A stretch of DNA of 57,759 nt from Cytauxzoon felis (Eukaryota > Apicomplexa > Aconoidasida > Piroplasmida > Theileriidae), in assembly GCA_020283715.1 (NCBI GenBank), contig JAIQCW010000140.1, forward strand, positions 1-57,759. Reading direction: 5' to 3'. Made by a program: the position numbers and the translations under genes. This document shows, one piece after another, positions 1 through 10,214 of this stretch. The stretch's first letter is position 1, and each line of letters begins with the position of its first letter. The notes below the pieces were generated by a model. It had not been told where the DNA came from, did not search any database, and saw only the letters and a list, made by a program, of their open reading frames with translations.

Positions 1-771
1 TTCTGTTTCCTTTTCGTCTTCTTTATCGTCGCCAATGAAATCTTTTTTAACCATAGCTATAATTTCCTCCATGTTACCTCCTTCAAATTTGCATTTGTAT
101 TCTATTTTACGATTCATCCCACTTGTATTTATGCTCCTGATTGTTATGGCAACCTCTCGTCCTTCTATCCTATACTCTACAGATTTACTTCTTATGCCAA
201 TTATTTCATTATTCAACACAAATGTACCATATTTAACTTCACCAATTACAAATCTGTACAATAGCTCCTCTGGTATATAAAACATCATCCTGTATATAGA
301 GGAACCATAGGTTGTAATCGGTGGATTTAAATGAGGAAATTCACTCAAATCTAAATCAATTGGCTTTCTATTCAATTTTTCATAATGATCGCTTCCCCAA
401 ACCTTCCTATACTCCAGTACTTCATGAACAAAATTACCGTCATTAGTTAAAATTTTGCTTTTTATCATTATAATTCTACCACATTCTTCAAGTTCAATCA
501 CATCCCTGTATACCAAGTTAGGTAAATCACTACATATTAAAATTTGGCGGTCCCATACATCACCTATCTTATGTGTATCAAGATACAATGGACGCATTAG
601 ATATTTCCAATTGGAATATGAATCTTTGGATAATCTCTTATACAAATGGGTCATATCTGGAAAATCAAGATCTAATGAAACAGGAATATATCCACTAGAA
701 TACGTTAAGTTGCATAGAATTGTAGCTAAGCATACATAGAAATAATACGTTATAACTGAATAATGCGACAT
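1..771 (-). CDS. Secreted two-repeat family protein, 3' end off window
   Basis: Open from the ATG at 771 down to base 1 (257 codons) with no stop, so the gene is cut by the window edge. The N-terminus is hydrophobic (signal peptide-like, about residues 1-26). Two homologous halves follow: the first with IPVSLDLD, then THKIGDVWD and RDVIEL; the second with PIDLDLSEFPHLNP, then FVIGEVKYG and IEYKCKF. The end seen here is charged (KKDFIGDDKEDEKE). The same architecture is found in the seven following minus-strand genes, so this belongs to a local tandem family. The arrangement recalls the beta-rich surface and secreted antigens of piroplasms (FAINT/DUF529 or MPSP/EMA types), but I cannot confirm membership. 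No function is assigned. Confidence 0.85.
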   Translation of the reverse strand, partial: MSHYSVITYYFYVCLATILCNLTYSSGYIPVSLDLDFPDMTHLYKRLSKDSYSNWKYLMRPLYLDTHKIGDVWDRQILICSDLPNLVYRDVIELEECGRIIMIKSKILTNDGNFVHEVLEYRKVWGSDHYEKLNRKPIDLDLSEFPHLNPPITTYGSSIYRMMFYIPEELLYRFVIGEVKYGTFVLNNEIIGIRSKSVEYRIEGREVAITIRSINTSGMNRKIEYKCKFEGGNMEEIIAMVKKDFIGDDKEDEKETE

Positions 772-926
772 TTTTGAAAACTGGATTGACAATGGAAATT
801 TAATACTAAATACTTATAAGAACTATCGATAGAAATAACAAGATCCTATGTCTAGCTATATACGATAAAGGTTAATCAACTTATATTATAGCTTAATAAA
901 ATGGCAGCATGAATTCTGCATCGATA

Positions 927-1712
927 CTACAATTCCACTAGTGATCTGCTAACTTCATTGCACTCTAAATTGTCTGTGAGACCAATTACGCCTCTTAGGC
1001 GTGAATATACATCTGAGGATGTACATTTATATCTCGCCGTGATGTGGGTACCATTTCTTTTAAAAGTTTCAATATTTATATCAATTTCACAACAACTATT
1101 ATTGATTTTCATACTGATACTCTTCATAATAACTCCATCTATACAATTATCTATAATTACATTGTCATATTTGACTACACCGATAACGTACAGAATTGAA
1201 GTATCGTCAGGTATACGCAACACAATTTTACCATCACTATCAGTGAAAACTTCTATGAATGGATTCAAGTAATAAAGGCTTTCTAACCTTAAGTTCAATT
1301 CTACAGGAATCCTAATTACCTCTTCATATTCTTGACGATTGTTCCACTTTACGTAATCTAGAATTTCACGGTCAAGATTGTTTGTATTATTGGAGCATTC
1401 ATCAACGACGAGGATATATTTGTATAAATTTGTATCATGAACAAAAACATAACGTGTACGTAGATTTATACAATCTGTACAAATTTGCAAAATTCCATCA
1501 CTTACAGCTCCTATTCTGTGGGTATTAGAATGAGATTCTTTCATGTAATATACCTTTGATAATGATGGAAATAGAACTATGTTATCTTCTGTAATATATT
1601 CCTGATTTACATTACTTAAATCTAAATTTAAAGGAATTAATTCCTTAATGTTATATATGAAACAGGCTATATTGGTGACAGAGCATAATATAAATAAAAA
1701 TATACAAGCCAT
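927..1712 (-). CDS. Secreted two-repeat family protein (261 aa)
   Basis: Single exon. The N-terminus MACIFLFILCSVTNIACF is a plausible signal peptide. Repeat one carries ELIPLNLDLSNVNQEYI and THRIGAVSDG; repeat two carries IPVELNLRLESLYYLNP, YVIGVVKYDNVIID and ARYKC, with a second cysteine further on (NLEC). The paired cysteines near the C-terminus recur across the family and may form a disulfide (inference). No membrane segment is seen after the signal, so a secreted or luminal protein is likely. Its neighbours on both sides are paralogues on the same strand. Function is not known. Confidence 0.85.
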   Translation of the reverse strand: MACIFLFILCSVTNIACFIYNIKELIPLNLDLSNVNQEYITEDNIVLFPSLSKVYYMKESHSNTHRIGAVSDGILQICTDCINLRTRYVFVHDTNLYKYILVVDECSNNTNNLDREILDYVKWNNRQEYEEVIRIPVELNLRLESLYYLNPFIEVFTDSDGKIVLRIPDDTSILYVIGVVKYDNVIIDNCIDGVIMKSISMKINNSCCEIDINIETFKRNGTHITARYKCTSSDVYSRLRGVIGLTDNLECNEVSRSLVEL

Positions 1713-1785
1713 TTTTCATAGATATGATATCTAATTATATAATAAACATGTAAATGGTAGTTTTACAGTAAATTGAATAAGAATG

Positions 1786-2547
1786 TTAATATATTAGTTC
1801 TTCCAGTAAATGTACCAAGGTGCAGAGTGGTTCTGCAATTAAAGCTAATTCTTGTTCCAACTTATGACAATCGTAATAATAACCCCTAGCTATACCATCT
1901 CTATATGAAATGCTAATCAAAACGTGTACTAATTCATCATCTTCTTCGATTTTAACAACTTTTGATAATACATCAATAATTTCACCATTTAATAGTTGAT
2001 TGCCATAAAATACGTTACCAATTAAAAAATTAGCAAGTACAAAATCTGATATGTAATATGTTCTAACTCCCTCAATCATATTTGTTTTTATTCTCTCATC
2101 TATATGTAAAGGATCTTTGACATTTAAATGCACTATATCCTTAATAAGTTCTACAAATACTTCTGAGTTTTCTCTCATTACAAATTCCATTGTCTCACGT
2201 GTTACCATAGCCTCTCCAACATGATATCTACTTGTAATCATTACGTACAATCCATTGTCATCCACCACTAAAACTTCACGATGTATTAATATTTGTGAAT
2301 CTTCATAAATAATTATGTCACCTTTTCTAACAGTGCCAATTTTATGGGTCCTAACATCTTCATCTTTAATGACATAATTATATGATAGTGGATGATTTCT
2401 TACAAGACTTTCTCGTATTCTTTCCTCATTGGGATCATCTAAATCCAAGTCTACAGGAATTAAATCGTTCACATAATAATTCCTAGAGAATACCAAGGGA
2501 CTATTAATAATTCTAAAAAACAGTATCAAAAGTACGTATTTAATCAT
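1786..2547 (-). CDS. Secreted two-repeat family protein (253 aa)
   Basis: Single exon with a hydrophobic start, MIKYVLLILFFRIINSP. Repeat one has DLIPVDLDLDDPNEERI, THKIGTVRKGD and REVLVVDD; repeat two has HLNVKDPLHIDERI, FLIGNVFYGNQLLNGEI and YYDCHKLEQ followed by PLC. Many residues of the IG-V box are shared with the other family members while the connecting loops diverge strongly, as is common for exposed parasite proteins. It lies 73 bases beyond the upstream end of the preceding paralogue. Function is unknown. Confidence 0.85.
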   Translation of the reverse strand: MIKYVLLILFFRIINSPLVFSRNYYVNDLIPVDLDLDDPNEERIRESLVRNHPLSYNYVIKDEDVRTHKIGTVRKGDIIIYEDSQILIHREVLVVDDNGLYVMITSRYHVGEAMVTRETMEFVMRENSEVFVELIKDIVHLNVKDPLHIDERIKTNMIEGVRTYYISDFVLANFLIGNVFYGNQLLNGEIIDVLSKVVKIEEDDELVHVLISISYRDGIARGYYYDCHKLEQELALIAEPLCTLVHLLEELIY

Positions 2548-3573
2548 TTCTATACAATTAACAAATACAAATAAAAATCAGTATGATAATTATATCTAAT
2601 GAATAATTTTTATACTACATTACCATTATTCTACATTATACAAAATACAAAAAAATAAATACTTCCACAAAAGAGTTAAATCCAGTGATAACCAGTAGAG
2701 TATTCACTTATTACAATAAAACTAACTATAGAAAGGACATTTTAGTCCATTATAGTATTCTTACAGTAATACATTCTAACTTCCATGGGAAATATTATTC
2801 TTCATATGGATCAATGATCCGTATTAAACTGATTTAGATTCGTAATAATAGATTCATTGGGTTGTACATGAATGGATCTTATAATTATTTACAGGATCTT
2901 ACTAAAATGCGCATCTCTCTAAAATTTCCCATTGTCTCCATGAGAAAATAAACTGTGTTTAAGTAGCTGCGAAACCCTAAATTGTCGCAGCATTTAAGGT
3001 TTGTATATCAAATTTATTCATCATTCTACGTTTTAAATTTGTTATATGTTTTCCATAGCGAATATAAAACTACTATGACTTCCTTTATCTCTTCTGAGAT
3101 TCTTCTATTAGGCATTCGCTAATTATTATTCTATTCATCTTGAGAAAAGTGGTGATATAGAATTTATTGGATGCCGTTAGATAATATCCCGGAATCACTC
3201 TTAGGATTGATACCATTAAACTTCTTTGCAGATTAGAACTAGAATTTGAATAAATCAAGTATAAAGATTAATTTTACACTAATAAAAAATATTTACATAA
3301 TATTTTATTTTAGAAGACAATAATATGCATGTTAATTCAAGTGATTTAAGAGTTTCATTAAAATTTCCACATAATCATTATGTCTAGTCCATTTTTAAAT
3401 AGCGTGAATAAAAACAATTTATTCAAAAGTGGTGGTAAATAAGATTAAATAATTAAGTAGCTAGCTACTAAGATTTTCATTAATTATAGTGTTCATACTA
3501 TCACTGATGTCCACTAAGACTATTATGATAAAAGTCTACATTTTCAAACAGATCATACTTTGATTATCTTTGT
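2548..3573. other. AT-rich intergenic stretch, no gene seen
   Basis: About 1 kb between two antigen-like paralogues, with stops in all frames. I see no tRNA fold or convincing remnant of a family member. It ends at a repeat-element copy. Confidence 0.6.
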
Positions 3574-3574
3574 C

Positions 3575-3795
3575 GCTGCATGGAGATCTACACCTGAAGT
3601 TGTCTTGCAGACAGCTCTTCTATTTAGTTCCCCTCGGATTCCCGTAGATCATCCTCGGTATAATATCTACCCGGAAGAAGGGACTTCGGGTATAGTGGAT
3701 GTAACCTCAGGTGGGACCCGTAGCTGATCTCAGGGAAGCGGAGGGGGAAGTAAATAGAGAGAGCCGTCTGCAAGACGACCTACGGAAGTAAAAGA
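3575..3795. repeat. Modular palindromic repeat, copy 1 (intergenic)
   Basis: Degenerate copy within the secreted-protein array. It contains the GTCT-TGC-AGAC handle hairpin twice, in opposite orientations, an ACCCGGAAGAA cassette near 3650, and the arm CCCGTAGCTGATCTCAGGG with the GAGGGGGAAGTAAATAGA tail. The outer 11-mer is eroded at the left end. Confidence 0.85.
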
Positions 3796-3973
3796 CGGAA
3801 ATAATGATTGGATCTCAGTTATAAATCTGTGTGAAAAACAAGGATGTATCTCAGATGTGGTCAACAAGTTGTGGAACTAACATCATACTAGCAGCAGGCC
3901 TATTTGATTAAAATTGGAATTGATATAGCTATGAATATAAATATAATTCATGAAAAATAAATTTTTTTTAAAT

Positions 3974-4717
3974 TTAATTATCATTTATAATTTCAATAAG
4001 ATCGCATTCTTTAGAGTCATCATCGTATTTACATAATGTTTTGGTGATAAGTTTTGAATCATTAAATGTAACATCTACAGTGATTTCAATTTTATCGCGA
4101 CTGATTTGATTAGTGGTAACAATTTTAGAAATAACTCTTTCGATATTTTCATCTATTGGTATATTTTTAAATTTAACGGAGCCGATAACATATTTAAATG
4201 CTAAATGATTTAAAATAGTTATTTGTTTAGTGTTATTAACTGCCTCAATATCAATAAATTCATTACTATCAACGTTTGATAATTCAATATTTATTGGTTT
4301 CCTAACAACATCAATATATATATCTCTACCAGATTCTCTTTTTAATTCTATAACTTCTGCAGAAAAATCATCATCTCCTACTTCATATATTGAATATATT
4401 ACTACATATTTGTCACCTGAATGATCACAAGTTACCGTAACTTCACGATAATGTAGACTCTCAAGATCAGGATAAACTAACAATGTACCATCTAATACAT
4501 TACCAATTTTATATTTTTCATCAAGATCACTCTTGATTTGATATGTGAAAGTTAGAATTGGTGATAACGTTGTCAACCTTTCAACATATTCCTTATTAAA
4601 ATTTACAATATCTAATGAAACTGATATTAATTCACCTTGTTTATATTCTTGAGTAGAATATACAACATGTAAACATAAATATAACACTAATATATAAATG
4701 TTCATTAGAATTAACAA
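3974..4717 (-). CDS. Secreted two-repeat family protein (247 aa)
   Basis: Single exon. The N-terminus MLILMNIYILVLYLCLHVVYS is a strong signal peptide. Repeat one: ELISVSLDIVNFNKEYV, KYKIGNVLDGTLLVYPD, YREVTVT. Repeat two: PINIELSNVDSNEFIDI, KYVIGSVKFKNIPIDENI and a closing CKYDDDSKEC cysteine pair. The spacing between boxes is the same as in the paralogues. It is flanked by about 1.3 kb of gene-free AT-rich DNA upstream and by repeat copy 1 downstream. Function is unknown. Confidence 0.85.
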   Translation of the reverse strand: MLILMNIYILVLYLCLHVVYSTQEYKQGELISVSLDIVNFNKEYVERLTTLSPILTFTYQIKSDLDEKYKIGNVLDGTLLVYPDLESLHYREVTVTCDHSGDKYVVIYSIYEVGDDDFSAEVIELKRESGRDIYIDVVRKPINIELSNVDSNEFIDIEAVNNTKQITILNHLAFKYVIGSVKFKNIPIDENIERVISKIVTTNQISRDKIEITVDVTFNDSKLITKTLCKYDDDSKECDLIEIINDN

Positions 4718-5462
4718 ATGAAACTTAATCCTTTAATTAAGTAAATTCATATAAATTTAACAATATTATACAAACTAAATATACAAATCTATTATACCTT
4801 CGAAAGAAACTAATATACAAAAGAGTAATAAGTCAAATACTATAACAATTGGGAATTAGCCCAAATATTTTATCATTATATAATTCAAATGCAATGCAAC
4901 AACATATATTCATTCAATGTGTGGCTATTATATTTAGTAACAAAATGTTTAAAATTCCTAATAATTCATTCCTAAAATTAACTAAATTCAGTGCATTTAT
5001 ACAATTTCTATATGAAATGTAACATTATGATCAACATCTAATAGAAGATAATTTTTTTTATCGAATATAAAATGGGTACAAATGATCAAACATTATTTGA
5101 GAGTACATTTATATAAATAAAATTACATTTACATTATAATTCACTCAATACTTAATAATTTATCATATTTATACTGTTTTAATACATTTAAAATTATCAT
5201 TTAAAAATAAATTTTCACTTTTAGTTTTGAGTTGATTTTTTTTTCAATATAAAATACACATCAACAGCTTTTTAATTACATATTGATGCACAATATTGTA
5301 TCTATTTATTGATTATATTTTATAAATTGATGACTGATATTATATAAAATTCATTTCGATGTCATCATAAATTCAACTGATGTAAATTTTATATTTATAT
5401 CATCCATTTGTACTCACAATATCATATTTACTAACAAAAATAGCTCCATATAATCAGGATAA

Positions 5463-5502
<40 letters not shown>

Positions 5503-6037
5503 CATATATTTTAAATCTTCGTTATTTGCATTACAATCATAGATAATATAATGTTTAAAATTTTATCATAAGTATATTTAATATAGAATGTTATTAAATA
5601 ACATTCAATCAATACAATGGAACAAATGAATTCAATAATTATGCATAGATGGTCACATTAATAAAATTTATCAGCTATATATATAGACAAACATGATGAA
5701 CTAAATATGAAATAATATATAATCAGTTTAAACAAGTAAAAAATTATATCTATATATTTATATATGTAAATTTACTAACATATTATAGTAATATTAATTC
5801 ATTCACAATTATTCAATGATGATTATTATATTTATGAAGCCACTTATTATAAAGTGTGAATTTATATGGGAAATACTGTAACCCATCTAAAAAAAGATGA
5901 ATAACCCTATAAAAACTAATATTGATACTCTGGTAGGTAAATTTTATATTTAATATTGAAATTATGTATGAATATCTTCATATGTAGATCATTCTCTTAT
6001 ATTGATATAGTTTAGATATTCTTAAAGATTATAAATG
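4718..6037. other. Long AT-rich intergenic stretch with an (AT)n run
   Basis: The largest gene-free gap in the antigen array. It holds an (AT)n microsatellite at about 5469-5497 and many short A/T runs. I see no RNA gene and no repeat-element copy. Confidence 0.7.
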
Positions 6038-6733
6038 TTATACTTGTGGTTGTACATTTATACAAACAATATCATGTTCTCTTGTACATCTATATTTGTA
6101 TCTTTTGTTCTGCCCTTCATCAGAATATATATCAACTATTATAATAATTTCATCTTGGAGTTTATACATTTTAATGTTTTTATATGCTACATTTGTAATA
6201 TGATCATCTACTGTATATCCATTGTATGTAACTATCCCAATTATTACTTCTCTTCTAATATAATTTGTAAAAAAATGACTATAATTATCCTTTACTAGAG
6301 CAATAATATATGGATTTATGAATGGATAATCATTTAATTCTAAATTTATAAATTTTTTTCTCCATTCTAAATATGAATTATATACAGGATCCTTAATTAA
6401 TACCTTTTTTTCAGTTAATTCATTACCATTGAACAATTTATATCTACTATTTATTATTATTCTACTCTGTAAACCATCAACTACTATAACATCACGTTCA
6501 ATTAAATCTAATGAATCTGGATACACTTCCAAATCACTCTCAATTATTCTACCAATCCTATGAGTAGTATAATATATATTGTCTATAATATACTTCCATG
6601 AACATAATGCCAATTCATATACATATACGTGATCATTAGGACTATTTATATCTAATGTTACCGGGATCAACTCATTTATGTTATGAAATAGAGCATGTAT
6701 AGATGTAATAAATATCATGGAAATAACTAACAT
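6038..6733 (-). CDS. Secreted two-repeat family protein (231 aa)
   Basis: The shortest intact family member. The signal-like N-terminus MLVISMIFITSIHALF leads directly into NINELIPVTLDINSPND, so almost no linker follows cleavage. Repeat one: THRIGRIIESDLEVYPDS, ERDVIVVDG. Repeat two: FINLELNDYPFINPYI, EVIIGIVTYNGYTVDDHI, KRYKCRT-type ending with CTREHDIVC. This gene shows the duplicated domain most clearly because both halves are compact. Function is unknown. Confidence 0.85.
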   Translation of the reverse strand: MLVISMIFITSIHALFHNINELIPVTLDINSPNDHVYVYELALCSWKYIIDNIYYTTHRIGRIIESDLEVYPDSLDLIERDVIVVDGLQSRIIINSRYKLFNGNELTEKKVLIKDPVYNSYLEWRKKFINLELNDYPFINPYIIALVKDNYSHFFTNYIRREVIIGIVTYNGYTVDDHITNVAYKNIKMYKLQDEIIIIVDIYSDEGQNKRYKYRCTREHDIVCINVQPQV

Positions 6734-7051
6734 TTTATACGTTAATGATAATAAATTACATGTATTAAATTCATTAACCCGTATAAAAATACAGAAATGT
6801 TTTTAGATATATATAAAAAAAAAATCGGATCTATGCAATATCTAGCTGATAACTATCATCTTTCAAAATTAAAATTACAATATAGAACAATCATCATATT
6901 ATACAATTAAACGATACAATACAGTATATCTGTGACTATCCTTCACTTTCAAGTTAAAACAGTCTTCATATTTTCGTTTAACCTGAAATTGTTCCTTCAT
7001 TCATTCCTTTGTACTACATACAGATCTTCACTTGTTGTTACAACCCTATAT

Positions 7052-7445
7052 TCGTCTTGCAGACAACTCTCCACTTGAGGTCTAGTCCTGCCGTCAGCTC
7101 TTCTAATTACCTCTCCCTCAAGTTCCCGTAGATCACTTTCGGGTAATCCACTTGAAGTTACATCCATACCTCCATCTTCCATTACACTCGTTTCCACCGT
7201 TGTCTTGCAGACAGCTTCTCTATTTACTTCCCCTTCCAGCTCCCGGAGATCGCTTCCAGGTTCCACTCGAGGTCCAGTACTATCACCTCCACCTTCGCCA
7301 CGATCTCTGGGAGTGGCTATACTCTTTAGAGATAGGTAATTAGAAGAGCTGACGGCAGGACTGACCTCAAGTGGAGAGGCTCCACGCCTAGTGGAAGATA
7401 AGGTTGTAACATCAAGTGAAGATCTGTTTTCAAGACGACCTATGG
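7052..7445. repeat. Modular palindromic repeat, copy 2 (intergenic)
   Basis: Composite copy holding two arm modules followed by the GCCAC...GTGGC arm in reverse orientation. The handles GTCT-TGC-AGAC, CTG-CCGT-CAG and CCAC-TAGGC-GTGG are all present. The arm near 7118-7145 has AAGT paired with ACTT where other copies have AAGC/GCTT or AAAC/GTTT. A 153-codon minus-strand frame runs through it; I treat that as the element's own open frame rather than a gene. Confidence 0.9.
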
Positions 7446-7528
7446 CTGAGGTCGTCAAGGACCTTTTAACATTGAAAATTATAGCCTGAGAAATCTTCTA
7501 TTATAATTTAAAATGTTGTAACTTCTAG

Positions 7529-8293
7529 TTAATAGTATATTGCTTTTTTAAGGTTCTGAAGTTCGCATTCGAATCCTCCATATTCATCTCTGTTGCAAAT
7601 ATGTGTATATTTGTCGATAGTACCATCGGTATTATAGATACTTATCTCTATAGAAACTGTATTATCGTTATATAAATCCAATTTTATGGTTTTTTTGATT
7701 ATATCCTCTTTTGTCTCACATATAATATTATTGTGATAAGTTACTGTCCCAATAATAACATTATTTTCATGTAACTTATTGAAGTATATAATTCCTCCAC
7801 CAAAATTACAGGCTGTAATTCTCGTATTTTCTTTAGTTGGATGGGACATTATATCTAAATCTTCAAATTCATGCACAACTTTTTTGTACTTTTCATCTAC
7901 CGGATCCTTTTCTAATATTAAACTCTCACGTTCAACATCACCGTTTAAACGGTCCTTATATTTACTATATATTAATACTTTTGTAGTTAAATGTCTGATT
8001 ACATGAATCTTCCTATAAAATAGAGTCAAATCATCCGATACAATCTCTACATCACCATCCATTACAGTACCAATTCTATGAGTTTCAGAGTAGAAATCCT
8101 TAATAGTAAAGGCAATTCCATGATTCGATAAGAAACTAACATTAGTATCAATCGAAATATACTTGTTATTTGGGTTATTAATATCCAAAGTTATCGGAAT
8201 AACATCCTCAAAATCATGGATCAGTGAGGATGTTTCACCAATTAAATATAGTGATACTACCAATAATATACATAACAGATCCATTTTATACAT
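7529..8293 (-). CDS. Secreted two-repeat family protein (254 aa)
   Basis: Single exon, signal peptide-like MDLLCILLVVSLYLIGETSS after a short basic start (MYK). Repeat one: DVIPITLDINNPNNKYI, THRIGTVMDGDVEIV, YRKIHVI. Repeat two: LDIMSHPTKENTRI, NVIIGTVTYHNNIICETKEDI and a closing CNRDEYGGFEC pair. The second ATG (codon 4) is an alternative start. It lies between repeat copies 2 and 3, on the same strand as its paralogues. Function is unknown. Confidence 0.85.
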   Translation of the reverse strand: MYKMDLLCILLVVSLYLIGETSSLIHDFEDVIPITLDINNPNNKYISIDTNVSFLSNHGIAFTIKDFYSETHRIGTVMDGDVEIVSDDLTLFYRKIHVIRHLTTKVLIYSKYKDRLNGDVERESLILEKDPVDEKYKKVVHEFEDLDIMSHPTKENTRITACNFGGGIIYFNKLHENNVIIGTVTYHNNIICETKEDIIKKTIKLDLYNDNTVSIEISIYNTDGTIDKYTHICNRDEYGGFECELQNLKKAIYY

Positions 8294-8538
8294 TTATACT
8301 TCTATTAATATTGTTAATCATTCAACAGATGCAAATGAATAGATCCTAGGAGGAAATTCACATCATGCATCTCATAGAATAAAATGTCACATACATAGTA
8401 CAAAGGAACATTATGTAGTCAACTAACAGTTTATATGTATATAGAGGAAAATCTCCGAATATTATAAGAATATTCTATGCTATTTTCAGCTCTACTAAAA
8501 TTATTCCATTTATACTCACTAACAACTCAAGTCACTTC

Positions 8539-8883
8539 TCATTCTCTTGCATAGTCTAACTCTACGTCTAATACCGATATCAGTTTCACTCCACCTGAGG
8601 TCCAATCTCTGTTCCCACTCGGCGTTCCACCTGAGTTCGTCCTGCCGTCAGCTCTTCTATTTACTTCTCCCTCCGCCTCCCTGAGATCAGCTGCGGGTTT
8701 TCCACTTGAGGTCTTATAACTACCATCTACACTCACGCCACGATCTCCGGGAGTGGCTATACTCTTTAGAGATAGGTAATTAGAAGAGCTGTCTGCAAGA
8801 CAAGAATAGGACCTCAGGTGGAGTAGATGGAATATGATGTGTGATGATATAAATAGAATAGAAATTATATTACAATAAATCAA
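8539..8883 (-). other. Possible small secreted ORF made of repeat sequence (114 aa)
   Basis: This frame starts with a hydrophobic stretch (IISILFISSHIIFHLLHL) and then continues entirely through repeat copy 3 in the same frame used by exonic copies elsewhere ([17 protein letters not shown], then [12 protein letters not shown]), stopping just after it. It may be chance, because the element is stop-free in this frame. It is listed because a signal-like leader joined to the element peptide would be a way to make a new secreted protein. Confidence 0.2.
8591..8824. repeat. Modular palindromic repeat, copy 3 (intergenic, near-complete)
   Basis: A good reference copy. The left end is CCACCTGAGGT, the right end its exact inverse ACCTCAGGTGG, and the inverted repeat extends outward (ACTCC/GGAGT). 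Inside are a CTG-CCGT-CAG handle, a CTTCCCTGAGATCAGCTGCG arm, a central spacer, the GCCAC...GTGGC arm with CTCTTTAGAG, and a GTCT-TGC-AGAC handle. Confidence 0.95.
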
Positions 8884-9051
8884 TTATACTTTTATTAACT
8901 AAAGTACAAGTTACTTTTTCATTATCATCAATATTGACTTGGTTTTTATCTTCTTCTTCTTCATCATCATCTTCTATATTTGATCTTAAACGATTGGTAT
9001 TATGGCTACTAGTTGATTGTGTAAATTGATTACTAGTGCTTGCATTATTAT

Positions 9052-9900
9052 CTATAAGTTTTTATTAATTGATGTAATAAAAGAATTACCAGATGTTGAA
9101 GTTGATGGATAATTAATTGAAAATGGTGTTTGTATATTAGAAGGATTTGAATTGATACCAACTGCTTCTGATTCATCACAGGTATAATTTGTTTCATCAT
9201 TTAACTTTATCCGAATACATTTATATTCAAAGGTAATAGTATTACAATTATTAAAGAATACTTCTATTATTACTTTAAATACATCTTTATTAAAATCTTT
9301 AATATGAACATCTTTATATATGACATCCCTTATATGATTATCAAAAATAATATTTCCATATTTAACCTTACCAATCAAATATTTTTGTAAAATTTTAAAT
9401 GATGTACCAAATGATACAGTATTAGTTGAAGGTGTAATAGAAACTTTTATATTACGTGGTTTATATTCAGGATATTTTTTCAAATCCAAATTTACTATTT
9501 TTTTTATTGATTCTTTATATAAACCATCTACAAGTATAAAATCTAATACTTCACATTTTTCAGTACCATTTCTTAATTCATAATAACTTCTAATACGTAC
9601 ACGTTTATCACCACATTCAGCACAATCAACTAATCTTAATGTTAATGATGGTGAATTCTCATATATCATTTTATCACCATCTATAACATTACCAATCTTA
9701 AATTTATCCAAATAATCTTCATTTAATGAATAACGTTTAAGTGACCATGGAGCATTCAAATCTTCAATTTCTATATAATTTTCATTCACATTCATTAAAT
9801 CTAATGTTATTGGTGATAAATTATCTGAATGATAATGTATTCCCGGTGCTAAATACACTACAGATATTAAACATGTATATAAATCCAACAACCATATCAT
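9052..9900 (-). CDS. Secreted two-repeat family protein (282 aa)
   Basis: Single exon. The N-terminus MIWLLDLYTCLISVVYLAPG is signal-like. Repeat one: NLSPITLDLMNVNENYI, KFKIGNVIDGDKMIYENS, LRLVDCAE (an extra cysteine pair lies here, CAECGD). Repeat two: VNLDLKKYPEYKPRNI, KYLIGKVKYGNIIFDNHI, FEYKCIRIK and a closing cysteine. A Ser/Thr/Asn-rich tail of about 45 residues (NPSNIQTPF...STSTSGNS) is absent from the relatives. Just downstream the reading continues in AT-rich sequence without clear coding. Function is unknown. Confidence 0.85.
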   Translation of the reverse strand: MIWLLDLYTCLISVVYLAPGIHYHSDNLSPITLDLMNVNENYIEIEDLNAPWSLKRYSLNEDYLDKFKIGNVIDGDKMIYENSPSLTLRLVDCAECGDKRVRIRSYYELRNGTEKCEVLDFILVDGLYKESIKKIVNLDLKKYPEYKPRNIKVSITPSTNTVSFGTSFKILQKYLIGKVKYGNIIFDNHIRDVIYKDVHIKDFNKDVFKVIIEVFFNNCNTITFEYKCIRIKLNDETNYTCDESEAVGINSNPSNIQTPFSINYPSTSTSGNSFITSINKNL

Positions 9901-10214
9901 ATCAATATAATCATTATATAAAACAAATTATATACAATAAACAATTACTACATTACATAAAGTTTCATATCATTCATACATGAACTACATTTATAAAATT
10001 ATTTAATAACTAATCTACATTAAATAACTTTATAAAAACCCTCCAATACAGATGAACTTAAATCATTCAACCATATATAAAGACTTTAGATTGTACAATA
10101 CAGATGAACTTAAATCATTCAGTATAAATACAGTCAATTTTAATGGACCATATCCTTTATTAATAAACTATTAACATAAAATACAACCATCATAAAAGAT
10201 GAAAAAAAATCATA
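9901..10214. repeat. Intergenic gap with a short tandem duplication
   Basis: A 26-base sequence beginning CAATACAGATGAACTTAAAT occurs at about 10044 and again at about 10096, a direct duplication with a period near 53 bases. Nothing else is seen in this gap. Confidence 0.7.

Noticed and set aside
35..739. Plus-strand frames opposite the first secreted gene
   Set aside because: They are antisense shadows; the minus strand has a full-length frame with signal peptide and family boxes.
5469..5497. The (AT)n run as a centromere or replication origin
   Set aside because: It is only about 30 bases in ordinary AT-rich intergenic DNA; nothing else supports such a role.
7052..7445. CRISPR-like appearance from short repeated units with varying spacers
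   Set aside because: Units occur in both orientations within one locus, spacing is irregular, the repeats are modular palindromes scattered across introns of eukaryotic genes, and no cas genes are present.
6997..7458. A 153-codon minus-strand frame through repeat copy 2
   Set aside because: It has no signal peptide or splice support and consists of repeat sequence that is stop-free in this frame in many copies; better explained as the element's own open frame.
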